From the NCBI RefSeq assembly GCF_023273875.1, contig NZ_CP096882.1:4774001-4838000 (forward strand): a stretch of 64,000 nucleotides of DNA. Reading direction: 5' to 3'. Position numbers and translations under genes: made by a program. Of the stretch, positions 18,316 through 26,151 are shown one piece after another. The stretch is from Pseudarthrobacter sp. SSS035 (GTDB taxonomy: Bacteria > Actinomycetota > Actinomycetes > Actinomycetales > Micrococcaceae). Positions within the stretch are counted from its first letter, which is position 1. Each line of letters begins with the position of its first letter. The notes beneath the pieces were generated by a model, which worked only from the letters and a program-made list of their open reading frames with translations, was not told where the DNA came from and made no database searches.

Positions 18316-18544
18316 TCAGGATAAGGTCTCGTCGGCTTCCGGTGGAACGGGCCCGGCTTTGGCTCCGAGTTCGGCCAGGAACTCGGCAAAGTGGGAATCT
18401 GTGGAGTCCCGGAATGACGGCCGCGGATCGGTGTGTTCGGTGTGGCAGTTGTTCAGGCCCCAGGATTCGGAGCGTATCCGTTTGATCATGGGCCAGAACG
18501 TGCTGTCGTGCCATGAAGCAGCTTCGTTCACGGGGTTCGGGGCT
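18316..18544 (-). pseudogene. DUF4913 protein, C-terminal fragment cut by a Tn3 end
   Basis: About 75 residues (EAASWHDSTFWPMIKRIRSE, WGLNN, PSFRDSTDSHFAEFLAELGA) closely resemble the last third of the intact DUF4913 protein at 51407-51970 (DAASWHDGTFWPMLERIRSK... FLAELGA). The upstream two thirds are missing because the Tn3-family terminal repeat begins at 18539. The fragment shows that a second, different conjugation-type locus was present here before transposon insertion. Confidence 0.8.
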
Positions 18545-18576
18545 TGGGGACCATCTCGCGGAAAAGTAGCGCTAAC
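18539..18576 (+). repeat. Tn3-family 38-bp terminal inverted repeat (half-element end)
   Basis: It starts GGGGCTTGGGGACC and ends GCGCTAAC, the 38-bp GGGG...TAA(C) layout of Tn3 family ends. From here through tnpA the sequence is nearly identical to the tnpA end of the full transposon (32827-32864). The 5 bp before it are GGTTC. Confidence 0.85.
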
Positions 18577-18604
18577 GTTTGGTGGCGTGGTTCGTTGAGA
18601 GAGC

Positions 18605-19276
18605 ATGGCTGGTGAATATTTGACGGCTGCCGAAGAGGCAGCGTACGGGCGGTATGCGCTTGAGGCTCCGGATCGGTCGGTGTTGGAGCGGTTTTTCTTT
18701 CTCGACGACTTTGACCACCAGTTGGTGGCGAAGCGCAGGGGCGATTACAATCGGCTCGGTTTTGGGCTCCAGCTTGTGACTGTTCGTCATCTGGGTGCTT
18801 TCCTGGATGTACCAACTGCTGTAGTCGATTTCGTCGCCGGCCAGGTGGGTGTGGCCGATCCGTCGTCTGTGAAGCGGTACATGGAACGGAAACAGACCCG
18901 GTTCGAGCATCAGTGGGAGATCGCTGAGGTGTGTGGCTTCGTCACTTACGCTTCGATGGAGGCGGAACTGCTGGAGTGGGTGGACCAGCAGGCGTGGACG
19001 AGCGACACGGGGCCCAAGACGCTGTTTTATGCGGCGGTGGCCTGGCTTCGCGGGCACCGCGTGCTGCTGCCGGGAGTGAGCACCCTCCGGGACCAGGTGG
19101 CCGGTGTCAGGAAGAAGGCCGAGTCCCGGTTACATGATGCTCTCGCTGCGCTGGTGACGCGTGAGCAGGCAGCGGCACTGGATAGATTGCTTCTGGTCTC
19201 TGGACAGGAGCGGCGGTCCCAGCTGGATTTATGGCGTCATCCGCCGCGTAGGGATCCATCGGGCCGGTCCATGACG
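18605..19276 (+). pseudogene. tnpA: Truncated Tn3-family transposase
   Basis: About 223 codons that match the N-terminal fifth of the 1025-residue TnpA at 29721-32798, apart from a 12-bp in-frame deletion. The full copy has GAFLDDPLDVPT; this copy has GAFLDVPT. The missing 12 bases lie between two CTGGAT repeats, so slippage explains it. Similarity stops after GRSM at about 19272, and the frame ends at 19303 in unrelated sequence. The catalytic DDE region is absent. Confidence 0.92.
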
Positions 19277-19443
19277 GCGCTAACGGCTTCTTCTTCGCCT
19301 TGACGCAGGTCTATGTATTGGCGGCGCAGGGTTGCTTGCCGTTCTCGGCGGGCCTCATTTCAGCCGCCCTGGTGATGCGTTACCTGGCCTTGGACTCGCT
19401 GTCGTCCCGGCAGCAGAAGACAGGTACCGTGCGTGAGGTCTGA
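19270..19443 (+). pseudogene. C-terminal remnant of a membrane protein
   Basis: In another frame from the tnpA break point, the plus strand encodes about 57 hydrophobic residues (GANGFFFALTQVYVLAAQG, then FSAGLISAALVMRYLAL) with a polar tail to a stop at 19441-19443. It looks like the last one or two spans of a transporter cut by the deletion that removed the rest of the transposon. The family is not recognised. Confidence 0.4.
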
Positions 19444-19851
19444 CGAGCGGATGCCGGTCACAGCATGATGGGACGGGCGGCATTCCACGCGCAGCGAGGC
19501 ATCTTGTTCGTGTTGTGGAGGTCTGAACTACCGGGGGTAAGAACGTCAACCTGATCCCAGGGCCGCTGACAGGGCCTGGCCCGGGGCCATCCACGACCCG
19601 GTCGGCCGCCGCCAGCGGACGCGTGCACCGATCCCGGGAAGGCAATCCTGACCCGGTAATGAACCGCATCGGCCTCGGCTGCGTCGATCTCCCCTGTTGA
19701 AGCCCCAGGACTGAAGATATGCAGGATGCTGAACTGGAATGGTTTCGACGAGTCGGGACTGCTCCTGTCGGCCGAACAAAATGTCCACTCGCACATATAA
19801 CATCGGCAAAACGGCACAGTCGGTCGTGCAAGTTCTATATTTGGGGGCATC
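19444..19851. other. No gene recognised
   Basis: About 400 bases between the membrane-protein remnant and the zinc-ribbon nuclease gene. No convincing coding region, repeat or hairpin was seen; the last 60 bases presumably hold the nuclease promoter. Confidence 0.4.
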
Positions 19852-21039
19852 GTGAAAGCTTTTGGGGACTGGCCGCTTCTTACGAGGGAGGATCGTGCCA
19901 AATTAGGGCTTCCCCTGCGCGCGCCAAAGATCGAGGTGACGGTGGCCTCAAAACATGCCGAGATCTTGGACATGTGGGACGACGAGAATCCATTCGGGCC
20001 TCACGAAATTGCAGCCACTTCCCCCGTAAAGGTCCGTTGGATCTGCTCGGCTGGCCACAAGTTTGTTGAATCCGCTGTGGTCCAGTGCGGCGCTGTGTCG
20101 GGATGGCGTGCAGGGGCCGGCGGATCCCGCGCGTGGGCGCATTGCCAATTGCACTCGAGACCTGACATGGTGCGTCTGCCCTGTGGCCACGCCATCAAGG
20201 GCCACCCTCAGAGGGACGCTCGAACTGAGTGCGGGACCTGCAAGCGAGAAGCTTACGCTCTTGCCCGGGAAGTAGCCCGCTCCACCCCGCGCTTCCCGCC
20301 GGGTACGATCGTGCAGTCAGTCAGCACAGCCATCTCAAAAACCGAGCGCCAGGTAAGGGACAAACTGCTAGGGCTTGGGATTCAAGTGCACAAGGGGCGC
20401 AGCGGGATCCAATGCGGGCACGAACCAGGGCGCAACAACTTTCCGATTCTCACACCCGACATTCTGATATCCAAAACAAAGGTCTGCGTTGAAGTCGACC
20501 CGGCGTACACCCACGCAGGAAAGGAAACCGTGGACGAGACGCGCAACGAGTTACTGGCTGAAGTCGGATGGACCGTTGTAAGGCTACGGCTGGGCGGCCT
20601 TAAAGCAGTGGGTCAACACGACGTGTTGGTTGAATCCGAGGCAGTAAATAATGAGGCGATCACCGCTCTGGCAGCGGCAATATCTGATGCGACGGCCGGC
20701 CTCCCCGGCGTCATACGACGGGTCGAGAAAAAGCAGGCAACAGCAGCCAGGAAAAAATTCCGGCTTGGGGCCATCACGGAACACAAATACTATGACAACG
20801 CCTTCCACGTATCTTGGACCTTAGACTCCGGAGCAGTGCTGCGCGCGGAAGCCATGGATTCTGGACTTTATCTGGCCATTGCCACAAAATGGGAAGCTCC
20901 CCGGTTCATCCGCCCGCTGGACCTGCATCAAAGGCCAAGGAAGGAGTGGCGGTCAACTCTGCACCAGGTCCTCGAAAACATGGATGGATCTGACTTCGTG
21001 CGGTCTCAACTTTCCCCTGGGGCAATCACCTGTTTGTAG
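19852..21039 (+). CDS. Zinc-ribbon plus Vsr/DUF559-like nuclease protein
   Basis: 395 residues. Residues 36-80 resemble the probable-zinc-ribbon domain (AEILDMWDDENPFGP, VRWICSAGHKF). A second Cys/His cluster (LPCGH and ECGTCKREA) follows at 109-134. Residues 164-250 look like a Vsr/DUF559-type endonuclease: ERQVRDKLLGLGI, TPDILISKTKVCVEVDPAYTH, then ETRNELLAEVGWTVVRLRL, with likely catalytic Asp203 and Asp216. The C-terminal 140 residues are unknown. The GTG start follows a G-rich site. It may act in mobile-element homing, repair or defence; the exact role is not shown. Confidence 0.65.
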   Translation: MKAFGDWPLLTREDRAKLGLPLRAPKIEVTVASKHAEILDMWDDENPFGPHEIAATSPVKVRWICSAGHKFVESAVVQCGAVSGWRAGAGGSRAWAHCQLHSRPDMVRLPCGHAIKGHPQRDARTECGTCKREAYALAREVARSTPRFPPGTIVQSVSTAISKTERQVRDKLLGLGIQVHKGRSGIQCGHEPGRNNFPILTPDILISKTKVCVEVDPAYTHAGKETVDETRNELLAEVGWTVVRLRLGGLKAVGQHDVLVESEAVNNEAITALAAAISDATAGLPGVIRRVEKKQATAARKKFRLGAITEHKYYDNAFHVSWTLDSGAVLRAEAMDSGLYLAIATKWEAPRFIRPLDLHQRPRKEWRSTLHQVLENMDGSDFVRSQLSPGAITCL

Positions 21040-21113
21040 GAGAACACGCAGATTCCATCCTGATTTCCCAAAAATTCAATCTGGGAGCAGCACGCTGGAC
21101 CCTCACGGCCAAT

Positions 21114-21302
21114 GTGCAAGGAGCGGATTCCCACACAACCGTGGCCCTGTGCACCGGCGACCAGGTCTTGGCACAGCTGCACCCCGAGGCCGCGGCCAGA
21201 GGCTGGCGGATCGCGGATGTCCAGCTGGGAAACGGACCGTACGGGGAGTATCAGACGATCCAGCTAACGCGAGTCGACCAGGCCGACATCAACCACGTGT
21301 GA
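21114..21302 (+). CDS. Possible small protein or detached C-terminal fragment
   Basis: The frame ending at 21302 is open from 20994 and encodes WGNHLFVGEHADSILIS and, later, GWRIADVQLGNGPYGEYQTI, which looks protein-like. The first usable start (GTG 21114) has no good ribosome site and would leave half of the plausible sequence untranslated. It may therefore be the end of a longer protein joined by a frameshift near the end of the nuclease gene. No family is recognised. Confidence 0.35.
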   Translation: MQGADSHTTVALCTGDQVLAQLHPEAAARGWRIADVQLGNGPYGEYQTIQLTRVDQADINHV

Positions 21303-21386
21303 GTGTGTCGACCTGATTCAGGTGTCCGTGGGCCCGAAGGGCCCACCCGTGGTGCGGGAGGCTCCCGTGGCAGGATGGTCTCCATT

Positions 21387-21881
21387 ATGGACAGGCGGGT
21401 ACGGCGCGCACCGGACGCGGAATGGGTGCTGATGTACCGGTCCGGGCTGAGCCGGGCCCGTATCGCGGCCCTCGTGCGCGTCCCGCCCGCCGCGATTGGC
21501 TACCACCTGGTCATCGCCCGCCGCCAGGACCCGGGCCTGGAGTCCGAACACCGGGCCGCCGCCGGCACCCTGCACCCCACCTACCGCGACGGACTGGCCC
21601 GGGTCCCCGGCTGGGACACCAACCCCCGACACGCGGCGGATGAGGCCCGCTGGCATGACCGCCTCGCTCAGCTCGTGGCATTCCGGGCTGAAGGTCATGA
21701 CTGGCCGCGGCATCACGATTACGACTCAGACCGGGAACACGCCCTCGGGGTGTGGATCCACACCCAGCGCTACACCCGCCGGGCCGGCGACCTCGACCCC
21801 GCCAAACTTAAGCTCCTTGATGAGGCTGTGCCCGGCTGGCAGACCGGGCGTACCCGGGGCCGCCCACCGTTCCGGCCCTGA
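21387..21881 (+). CDS. Helicase-associated-domain protein
   Basis: About 164 residues. The N-terminal half has a helix-turn-helix-like stretch (YRSGLSRARIAALVRVPPAA). The C-terminal half is a helicase-associated (HA) domain: WHDRLAQLVAFRAEGHDWPR, then LGVWIHTQRYTRRAGDLDPA. Arthrobacter-type plasmids carry many such small proteins, probably DNA-binding and of unknown function. ATG at 21387 is chosen, with GGCAGG about 12 bases upstream; ATG at 21375 is an alternative. It lies downstream of the zinc-ribbon nuclease on the same strand. Confidence 0.75.
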   Translation: MDRRVRRAPDAEWVLMYRSGLSRARIAALVRVPPAAIGYHLVIARRQDPGLESEHRAAAGTLHPTYRDGLARVPGWDTNPRHAADEARWHDRLAQLVAFRAEGHDWPRHHDYDSDREHALGVWIHTQRYTRRAGDLDPAKLKLLDEAVPGWQTGRTRGRPPFRP

Positions 21882-21890
21882 CCGGGATGG

Positions 21891-22358
21891 TTATGCCAGG
21901 GGGCGGGCAGAGCCCCCGGCGCAGCTCACGGCCGTCCCCCCTTTTGGCGTGCCACCGGCCGGGATGTCGGTGCCCGGGTGCGGAGTATGGACGACAACTT
22001 CCATGCCGGCGCCGTCGTTGTCCGTGATTGCCTGACTACATGCGGGCGGTGTCGTGTGGGCAGTTGGAAGGGGTAGCGGGTGGTGAGGATAGTCCTGCGG
22101 TGGGGCCGGGATGAATGGCCGGCTGCGTACGAGGCGGATCAAGGTGAGTGCTGCGATGGTGCACCAGGCGAGGTTGGTGATCGCCGAGGGCCAGGCGCTA
22201 TGGTAAACGCCGTTCAGGGCCATGCAGAGCCCTCCGAGAAGAAATGCGGCCTGCAGGGCATGTCCGTTGGGGATGCGGTTCAGTGAGAACAAGAGGTACG
22301 CCGCGAAGGAGGCGAGTGCACCGATCCATCCGAGGACTTCAACAACGCTGGTTAACAT
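21891..22358 (-). CDS. CBU_0592-type small membrane protein
   Basis: 155 residues. The first 75 carry two or three hydrophobic helices in the CBU_0592 pattern (EVLGWIGALASFAAYLLFSL, LGGLCMALNGVYHSAWPSAI, WCTIAALTLIRLV). The remaining 80 are Pro/Thr-rich and low in complexity, probably cytoplasmic or disordered; they could also be an artefact of a lost stop. It is convergent with the helicase-associated gene, ending 10 bp from it. The function of the family is unknown. Confidence 0.65.
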   Translation of the reverse strand: MLTSVVEVLGWIGALASFAAYLLFSLNRIPNGHALQAAFLLGGLCMALNGVYHSAWPSAITNLAWCTIAALTLIRLVRSRPFIPAPPQDYPHHPLPLPTAHTTPPACSQAITDNDGAGMEVVVHTPHPGTDIPAGGTPKGGTAVSCAGGSARPLA

Positions 22359-22539
22359 GGTCCGGGCTGTTCCTTAGACGCTTGGCGGGTTTGAGATGGT
22401 GGGCGTCCCACGCTGGTGACTTCGGGGGTATTCATTGGTTGCCGGGCGACCGGGCAGAGGACGCGGGAGGCGCGGCAGCGCTCTCGCGTCCGGATGGCTG
22501 TCGGGTCCTGATACTGCGGCATGGTCCCTTAAAGTAGGG

Positions 22540-22596
22540 CAACACGGCGGCACCGGCCCCCATCGGATGAATCCGTTGGGGGCCGGTGCCGTGTTG
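22540..22596 (-). terminator. Large hairpin after fae
   Basis: Arms CAACACGGCGGCACCGGCCC and GGGCCGGTGCCGTGTTG pair over about 20 bp with one 3-nt bulge and a 14-nt loop. It lies 15 bp beyond the fae stop. It lacks a long U tract but is placed as a terminator. Confidence 0.6.
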
Positions 22597-22611
22597 TCAG
22601 CCGCTCTGGCT

Positions 22612-23148
22612 TTAGCGGCCCCCGTAGAAGGGGTGGGTCAGGGTTTCCCGGTGCTCGAGCAGGTCGAGGTGTTCGTGCTCGGATCGTCCGATGACTGCCT
22701 CGCGGGAGGCTTTGGCGGTGGCTTCACGGGCGTTCCTGCGTACCTGGGTCTCGTCCGCGGCTGCCGGGTCCACCCAGAGGGAGACGAGGGCGATGGTGTC
22801 CTGGTCCTGTGTGATCAGCCCCTCGGCGACGGTGTCCAGGATGCCCTGGGCGATCCCGACCTGGGATGCGCCGAAGATGAGGGTCTCCTGGAAAGCCGTA
22901 TCCGGTTTGGATTTGTTCAGGATCACTGTGGGCGGATTGAGAGTGACGTAGGAGGCCTGGTCCGGGCCCAGACTGGCAAGAATGGGGGTGAAGCCGGGCG
23001 AGGGCGAGGTGAAGGCGGTGGTGATTGACGCCGCTGTTGGGCTGCCCCTTCTGGCCAGGAGGACGTTGACGTGGACGCCGTTCGGGGCTTCCCCGCCCCA
23101 TCCCTGGGCAAATTTGCCGTCGATATCGTAGGTGTCAGTCATTGTCAT
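22612..23148 (-). CDS. fae: Formaldehyde-activating enzyme (Fae) family protein
   Basis: About 178 residues of the Fae family, which in methylotrophs condenses formaldehyde with tetrahydromethanopterin. Conserved features are GEAPNGVHVNVLLARRGSP with the general-acid His, LGPDQASYVTLNPPTVILNK, FGASQVGIAQGILDTVAEGL and a C-terminal THPF. Start ATG at 23148 (or 23142). It begins 43 bp after the MFS stop, so it is the last gene of the dehydrogenase-transporter operon. Actinomycetes usually lack tetrahydromethanopterin, so this homologue may handle formaldehyde or another aldehyde differently. A decayed C-terminal copy lies at 37911-38016. Confidence 0.88.
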   Translation of the reverse strand: MTMTDTYDIDGKFAQGWGGEAPNGVHVNVLLARRGSPTAASITTAFTSPSPGFTPILASLGPDQASYVTLNPPTVILNKSKPDTAFQETLIFGASQVGIAQGILDTVAEGLITQDQDTIALVSLWVDPAAADETQVRRNAREATAKASREAVIGRSEHEHLDLLEHRETLTHPFYGGR

Positions 23149-23191
23149 TCCATTCGTTCGATTTATGTCAGTTGCTGTGTGCGGGCGGTTC

Positions 23192-24601
23192 TCAGATCCT
23201 GGTTTTGTGCCTGGTGCCTTCGGCCCGCCCCTGGGAGGGGAGTATTGGGGTGGCGCATTCTGTGAGTGTCTTGTTCTTTGTCTCTGGCGCCCAGAGCCAG
23301 GACACGACGAGGCCGAAGGCAAGAATCCCGGCGAGACTCAACATCGTGACGACCACTCCAAGCTCGATGAGCATGACGGGCAACAGGAAGGTGCTGACGA
23401 CGGACCCAAGCCGGCTGATTGCTGTTGCCAAACCGATACCGGAAGAGCGCACGGGGGTTGGGAAGCTCTCGGCCGGGAAGATACCGACGAGATTACTAAC
23501 CGCTGAAAGCGTGAAGGTGAAGACCGCGAAGAAAGCGACGGATACGAGGGTGGCGCCGGTGGGGACGAGGGCGAGGGCAATCAGGGAGATGGTGAGGACG
23601 AAGAACCCTGTGATGAGGAAGCCTCGACGGGAGAACTTCGCCGTGAAATAGATTCCGGCGAGTGCACCGGCGAGCAAGAACATATTCAGGTACACCTCGA
23701 CGGCGTAACCACCACCGCTTTCGGCCAGGTCAGAGAGCCCCATTTGCTTGAGCAGTGTCGGCAGGAACGTGTAGATGGCGAAGTACGGGGCAACAATGCA
23801 TGCGAAGAAGGTGCAGTTGAACAGGGTCCGTCGGATGTATTTGGGCTTGAAGAGTGCCAGCATGCCTTCTGTGGGACCTTCAGCGTTTTCCTCATCGCCG
23901 AGCGTGACGTGCGTGCCGAAGTGCTTGTCGAGGATCTGCCGGGCCCGGGCGTCGTGGCCGTTGCGCTTGAGCCATCGGGGGGACTCGGGGATGCCGAGTC
24001 GAGCGACGAGAACAATGGCGGCGATGAACCCGGGAGCGATGAGCATCCAACGCCAGGCTTCCGGTACGTCTGACTGCAGGAACCAGATACCGAGGATGGT
24101 TGCCAGTACGTAGCCGATGGTCCAGATTACGGAGAAGGAGCCGAGAATCTCGCCGCGTCGTTTGCGGGGCAGGATTTCGGCGAGCATGGTGTGACCGACC
24201 GCGTAGTCGCCTCCGATACCGAGCCCCATGATCAGGCGAAGAATGAGTAGTTGCCAGGGTTCCTGGACCCAGAATTGGGCGAACGTCGCGAGGGTGATGA
24301 CGACGAAGCTCAGCGCGAATACCCGCTGTCGTCCGATCTTGTCGGCGACCGCCCCGAAGATGAGCGCGCCGAAGAAGAGCCCGAGGAGCGCGGCGGCGCC
24401 GAGGGCGCCGGTCGACCAGGCGTTGAGTTCCATGGCGCCATCTCTGGCGATCATGACGATGGCCATGCCAATGATGCCAACGGCAAACCCGTCGTTGAAG
24501 TGCGCACCGAACGTCAGGGCGGTCATGCGGATGTGGAAGCGGTTAAGGGGGATGTCATCGAAATCAACGTTTTCGATACGCTTCTCGGCTGGTGTGATCA
24601 T
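23192..24601 (-). CDS. MFS transporter, sugar/organic-acid porter type
   Basis: 469 residues with 12 hydrophobic spans in two halves separated by a charged loop near 215-260. Family motifs are visible: GAVADKIGRQRVF after span 2, GLGIGGDYAVGHTML in span 4 and PESPRWLKRNGHDARA before the central loop, the sugar-porter/AAHS pattern. It probably imports the acid oxidised by the adjacent dehydrogenases by proton symport. The ATG has AAGGAA nine bases upstream. It follows the aldehyde dehydrogenase gene by 95 bp and precedes fae. Confidence 0.92.
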   Translation of the reverse strand: MITPAEKRIENVDFDDIPLNRFHIRMTALTFGAHFNDGFAVGIIGMAIVMIARDGAMELNAWSTGALGAAALLGLFFGALIFGAVADKIGRQRVFALSFVVITLATFAQFWVQEPWQLLILRLIMGLGIGGDYAVGHTMLAEILPRKRRGEILGSFSVIWTIGYVLATILGIWFLQSDVPEAWRWMLIAPGFIAAIVLVARLGIPESPRWLKRNGHDARARQILDKHFGTHVTLGDEENAEGPTEGMLALFKPKYIRRTLFNCTFFACIVAPYFAIYTFLPTLLKQMGLSDLAESGGGYAVEVYLNMFLLAGALAGIYFTAKFSRRGFLITGFFVLTISLIALALVPTGATLVSVAFFAVFTFTLSAVSNLVGIFPAESFPTPVRSSGIGLATAISRLGSVVSTFLLPVMLIELGVVVTMLSLAGILAFGLVVSWLWAPETKNKTLTECATPILPSQGRAEGTRHKTRI

Positions 24602-24696
24602 GCTCGTTTGTTCCTTGCTTCGTCATTGAAGGTTGAAAGATCAGGAGGGAGGGCCCTGGCGTGCGTTGAGTGTCCAACGCACACCAGGGTGTTCTG

Positions 24697-26151
24697 CTAG
24701 TTCGGGGCCGAAGGCCCGGCGATACCGACGTACACGGTCTCGAGGTACTCATCGATGCCTTCGAAGCCGCCTTCGCGTCCGATGCCGGATTGTTTGACCC
24801 CGCCGAAGGGAGCGGCGGGGTTGGAGACAATGCCGGTATTGATACCGAGCATTCCGGTTTCCAGGGACTCCGCGAGGCGGAGGGTGCGGTCCAGGTCGCG
24901 CGTGTAGGCAAAGCACACCAACCCGTACTCCGTCGCGTTCGCAAGGTCCACTGCCTCCTGCTCGGAGCTGAACGTGATGATCGGGGCGACAGGTCCGAAG
25001 ATCTCCTCCTTCAGAATGCGGGACGTGGACGGTACGTCGACGAGAACTGTCGGCGGGTAAAACCAGCCCTCTCCGTCGGGCACCGTGCCCCCGACGGTCA
25101 CGGTTGCACCGTCCGCGACGGCTTCAACAACGAGATCATTGACTTTGTCGCGGGTGCCCTTGTCAATGAGCGGGCCAATCGTGGTCCGGGTGTCCAGCCC
25201 GTGTCCGGCGACATTCTTGCCCATGCGTTCCGTTAGTGCAGTTGAGAAGCGTTCTGCAACAGATTCATGCACGAGAAAACGGTTCGCGGCCACGCAGGCC
25301 TCGCCACCGTTGCGGAGCTTGGCAACCAGCGCGCCCTCGACGGCCGCGTCGAGGTCCGCGTCCTCGAACACGATGAAGGGCGCGTTGCCCCCCAGCTCCA
25401 TCGAGACACGAAGCACCTGATCTGCGGCTGACTTGATGAGCTGCTTCCCGACGGCCGTCGAACCGGTGAAGGAGAGCTTGCGGAGTTTGTCGCTCCCGAT
25501 GAGCGGCCCGGTCACCGCGCCGGCCTGTTGGGTCGGGATGACGTTGACAACGCCCGCGGGAACCCCTGCTTGCTGGAGCACCTCCGCGAAAAGGAGCGCC
25601 GTCAACGGGGTCTGCGCAGCCGGCTTCAGTATGCTCGTGCATCCTGCAGCCAGCGCGGGCGCGATTTTCCTCGTGGCCATAGCCAGCGGGAAGTTCCACG
25701 GTGTGATGAAAAGGCAGGGACCAACCGGGCGTCGGAGCACGAGCAAGCGGCTGCCTGCATCCGGAGCAGTCGAATAGCGGCCGGAGATCCGTGGTGCTTC
25801 CTCGGAGAACCAGCGAAGGAATTCGGCCCCGTATTTCACTTCCGCCCTGGCCTCAGCAAGAGGCTTGCCCATTTCGCGGGTGATGGTTTCTGCGAACTCA
25901 TCGGCCCGGGCGGTAACAATCTCAAACGCACGACGCAGTATCTCGGCGCGCACCCGCGGAGCGGTTGCCGCCCACTCCTTCTGCGCTGCGTCCGCGGCGC
26001 GCAGAGCGTCCTGCCCGTCTTCGGGGCTCGCGTCGGCAACCTGCTCAATCACCTCTCCGTTGGCCGGATCCAATACCGGGAAGCGGGCACCGTTTGAGGC
26101 TGGCCGCCACTGCCCGCCGATGAACAGATCCTTACGGAAAGTCAGGCTCAT
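24697..26151 (-). CDS. NAD(P)-dependent aldehyde dehydrogenase (GabD-type)
   Basis: 484 residues, full length for succinate-semialdehyde-dehydrogenase-like enzymes. TPWNFP (150-155), the general base Glu252 in MELGGNAPF, catalytic Cys286 in NGGEACVAANRF and EEIFGPV are all present. It should oxidise a semialdehyde made by the adjacent hydroxyacid dehydrogenase to the acid. Its start overlaps that gene's stop (ATGA), so the two are co-translated. GabD-like enzymes also serve other semialdehydes, including sulfolactaldehyde, so the substrate is open. A related C-terminal remnant lies at 38113-38395. Confidence 0.93.
   Translation of the reverse strand: MSLTFRKDLFIGGQWRPASNGARFPVLDPANGEVIEQVADASPEDGQDALRAADAAQKEWAATAPRVRAEILRRAFEIVTARADEFAETITREMGKPLAEARAEVKYGAEFLRWFSEEAPRISGRYSTAPDAGSRLLVLRRPVGPCLFITPWNFPLAMATRKIAPALAAGCTSILKPAAQTPLTALLFAEVLQQAGVPAGVVNVIPTQQAGAVTGPLIGSDKLRKLSFTGSTAVGKQLIKSAADQVLRVSMELGGNAPFIVFEDADLDAAVEGALVAKLRNGGEACVAANRFLVHESVAERFSTALTERMGKNVAGHGLDTRTTIGPLIDKGTRDKVNDLVVEAVADGATVTVGGTVPDGEGWFYPPTVLVDVPSTSRILKEEIFGPVAPIITFSSEQEAVDLANATEYGLVCFAYTRDLDRTLRLAESLETGMLGINTGIVSNPAAPFGGVKQSGIGREGGFEGIDEYLETVYVGIAGPSAPN

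Noticed and set aside
17900..18514. A 204-codon version of the small ORF ending at 17900
   Set aside because: The upstream 135 residues are Arg/Pro-rich non-coding-like sequence; the ATG at 18109 has the only good ribosome site.
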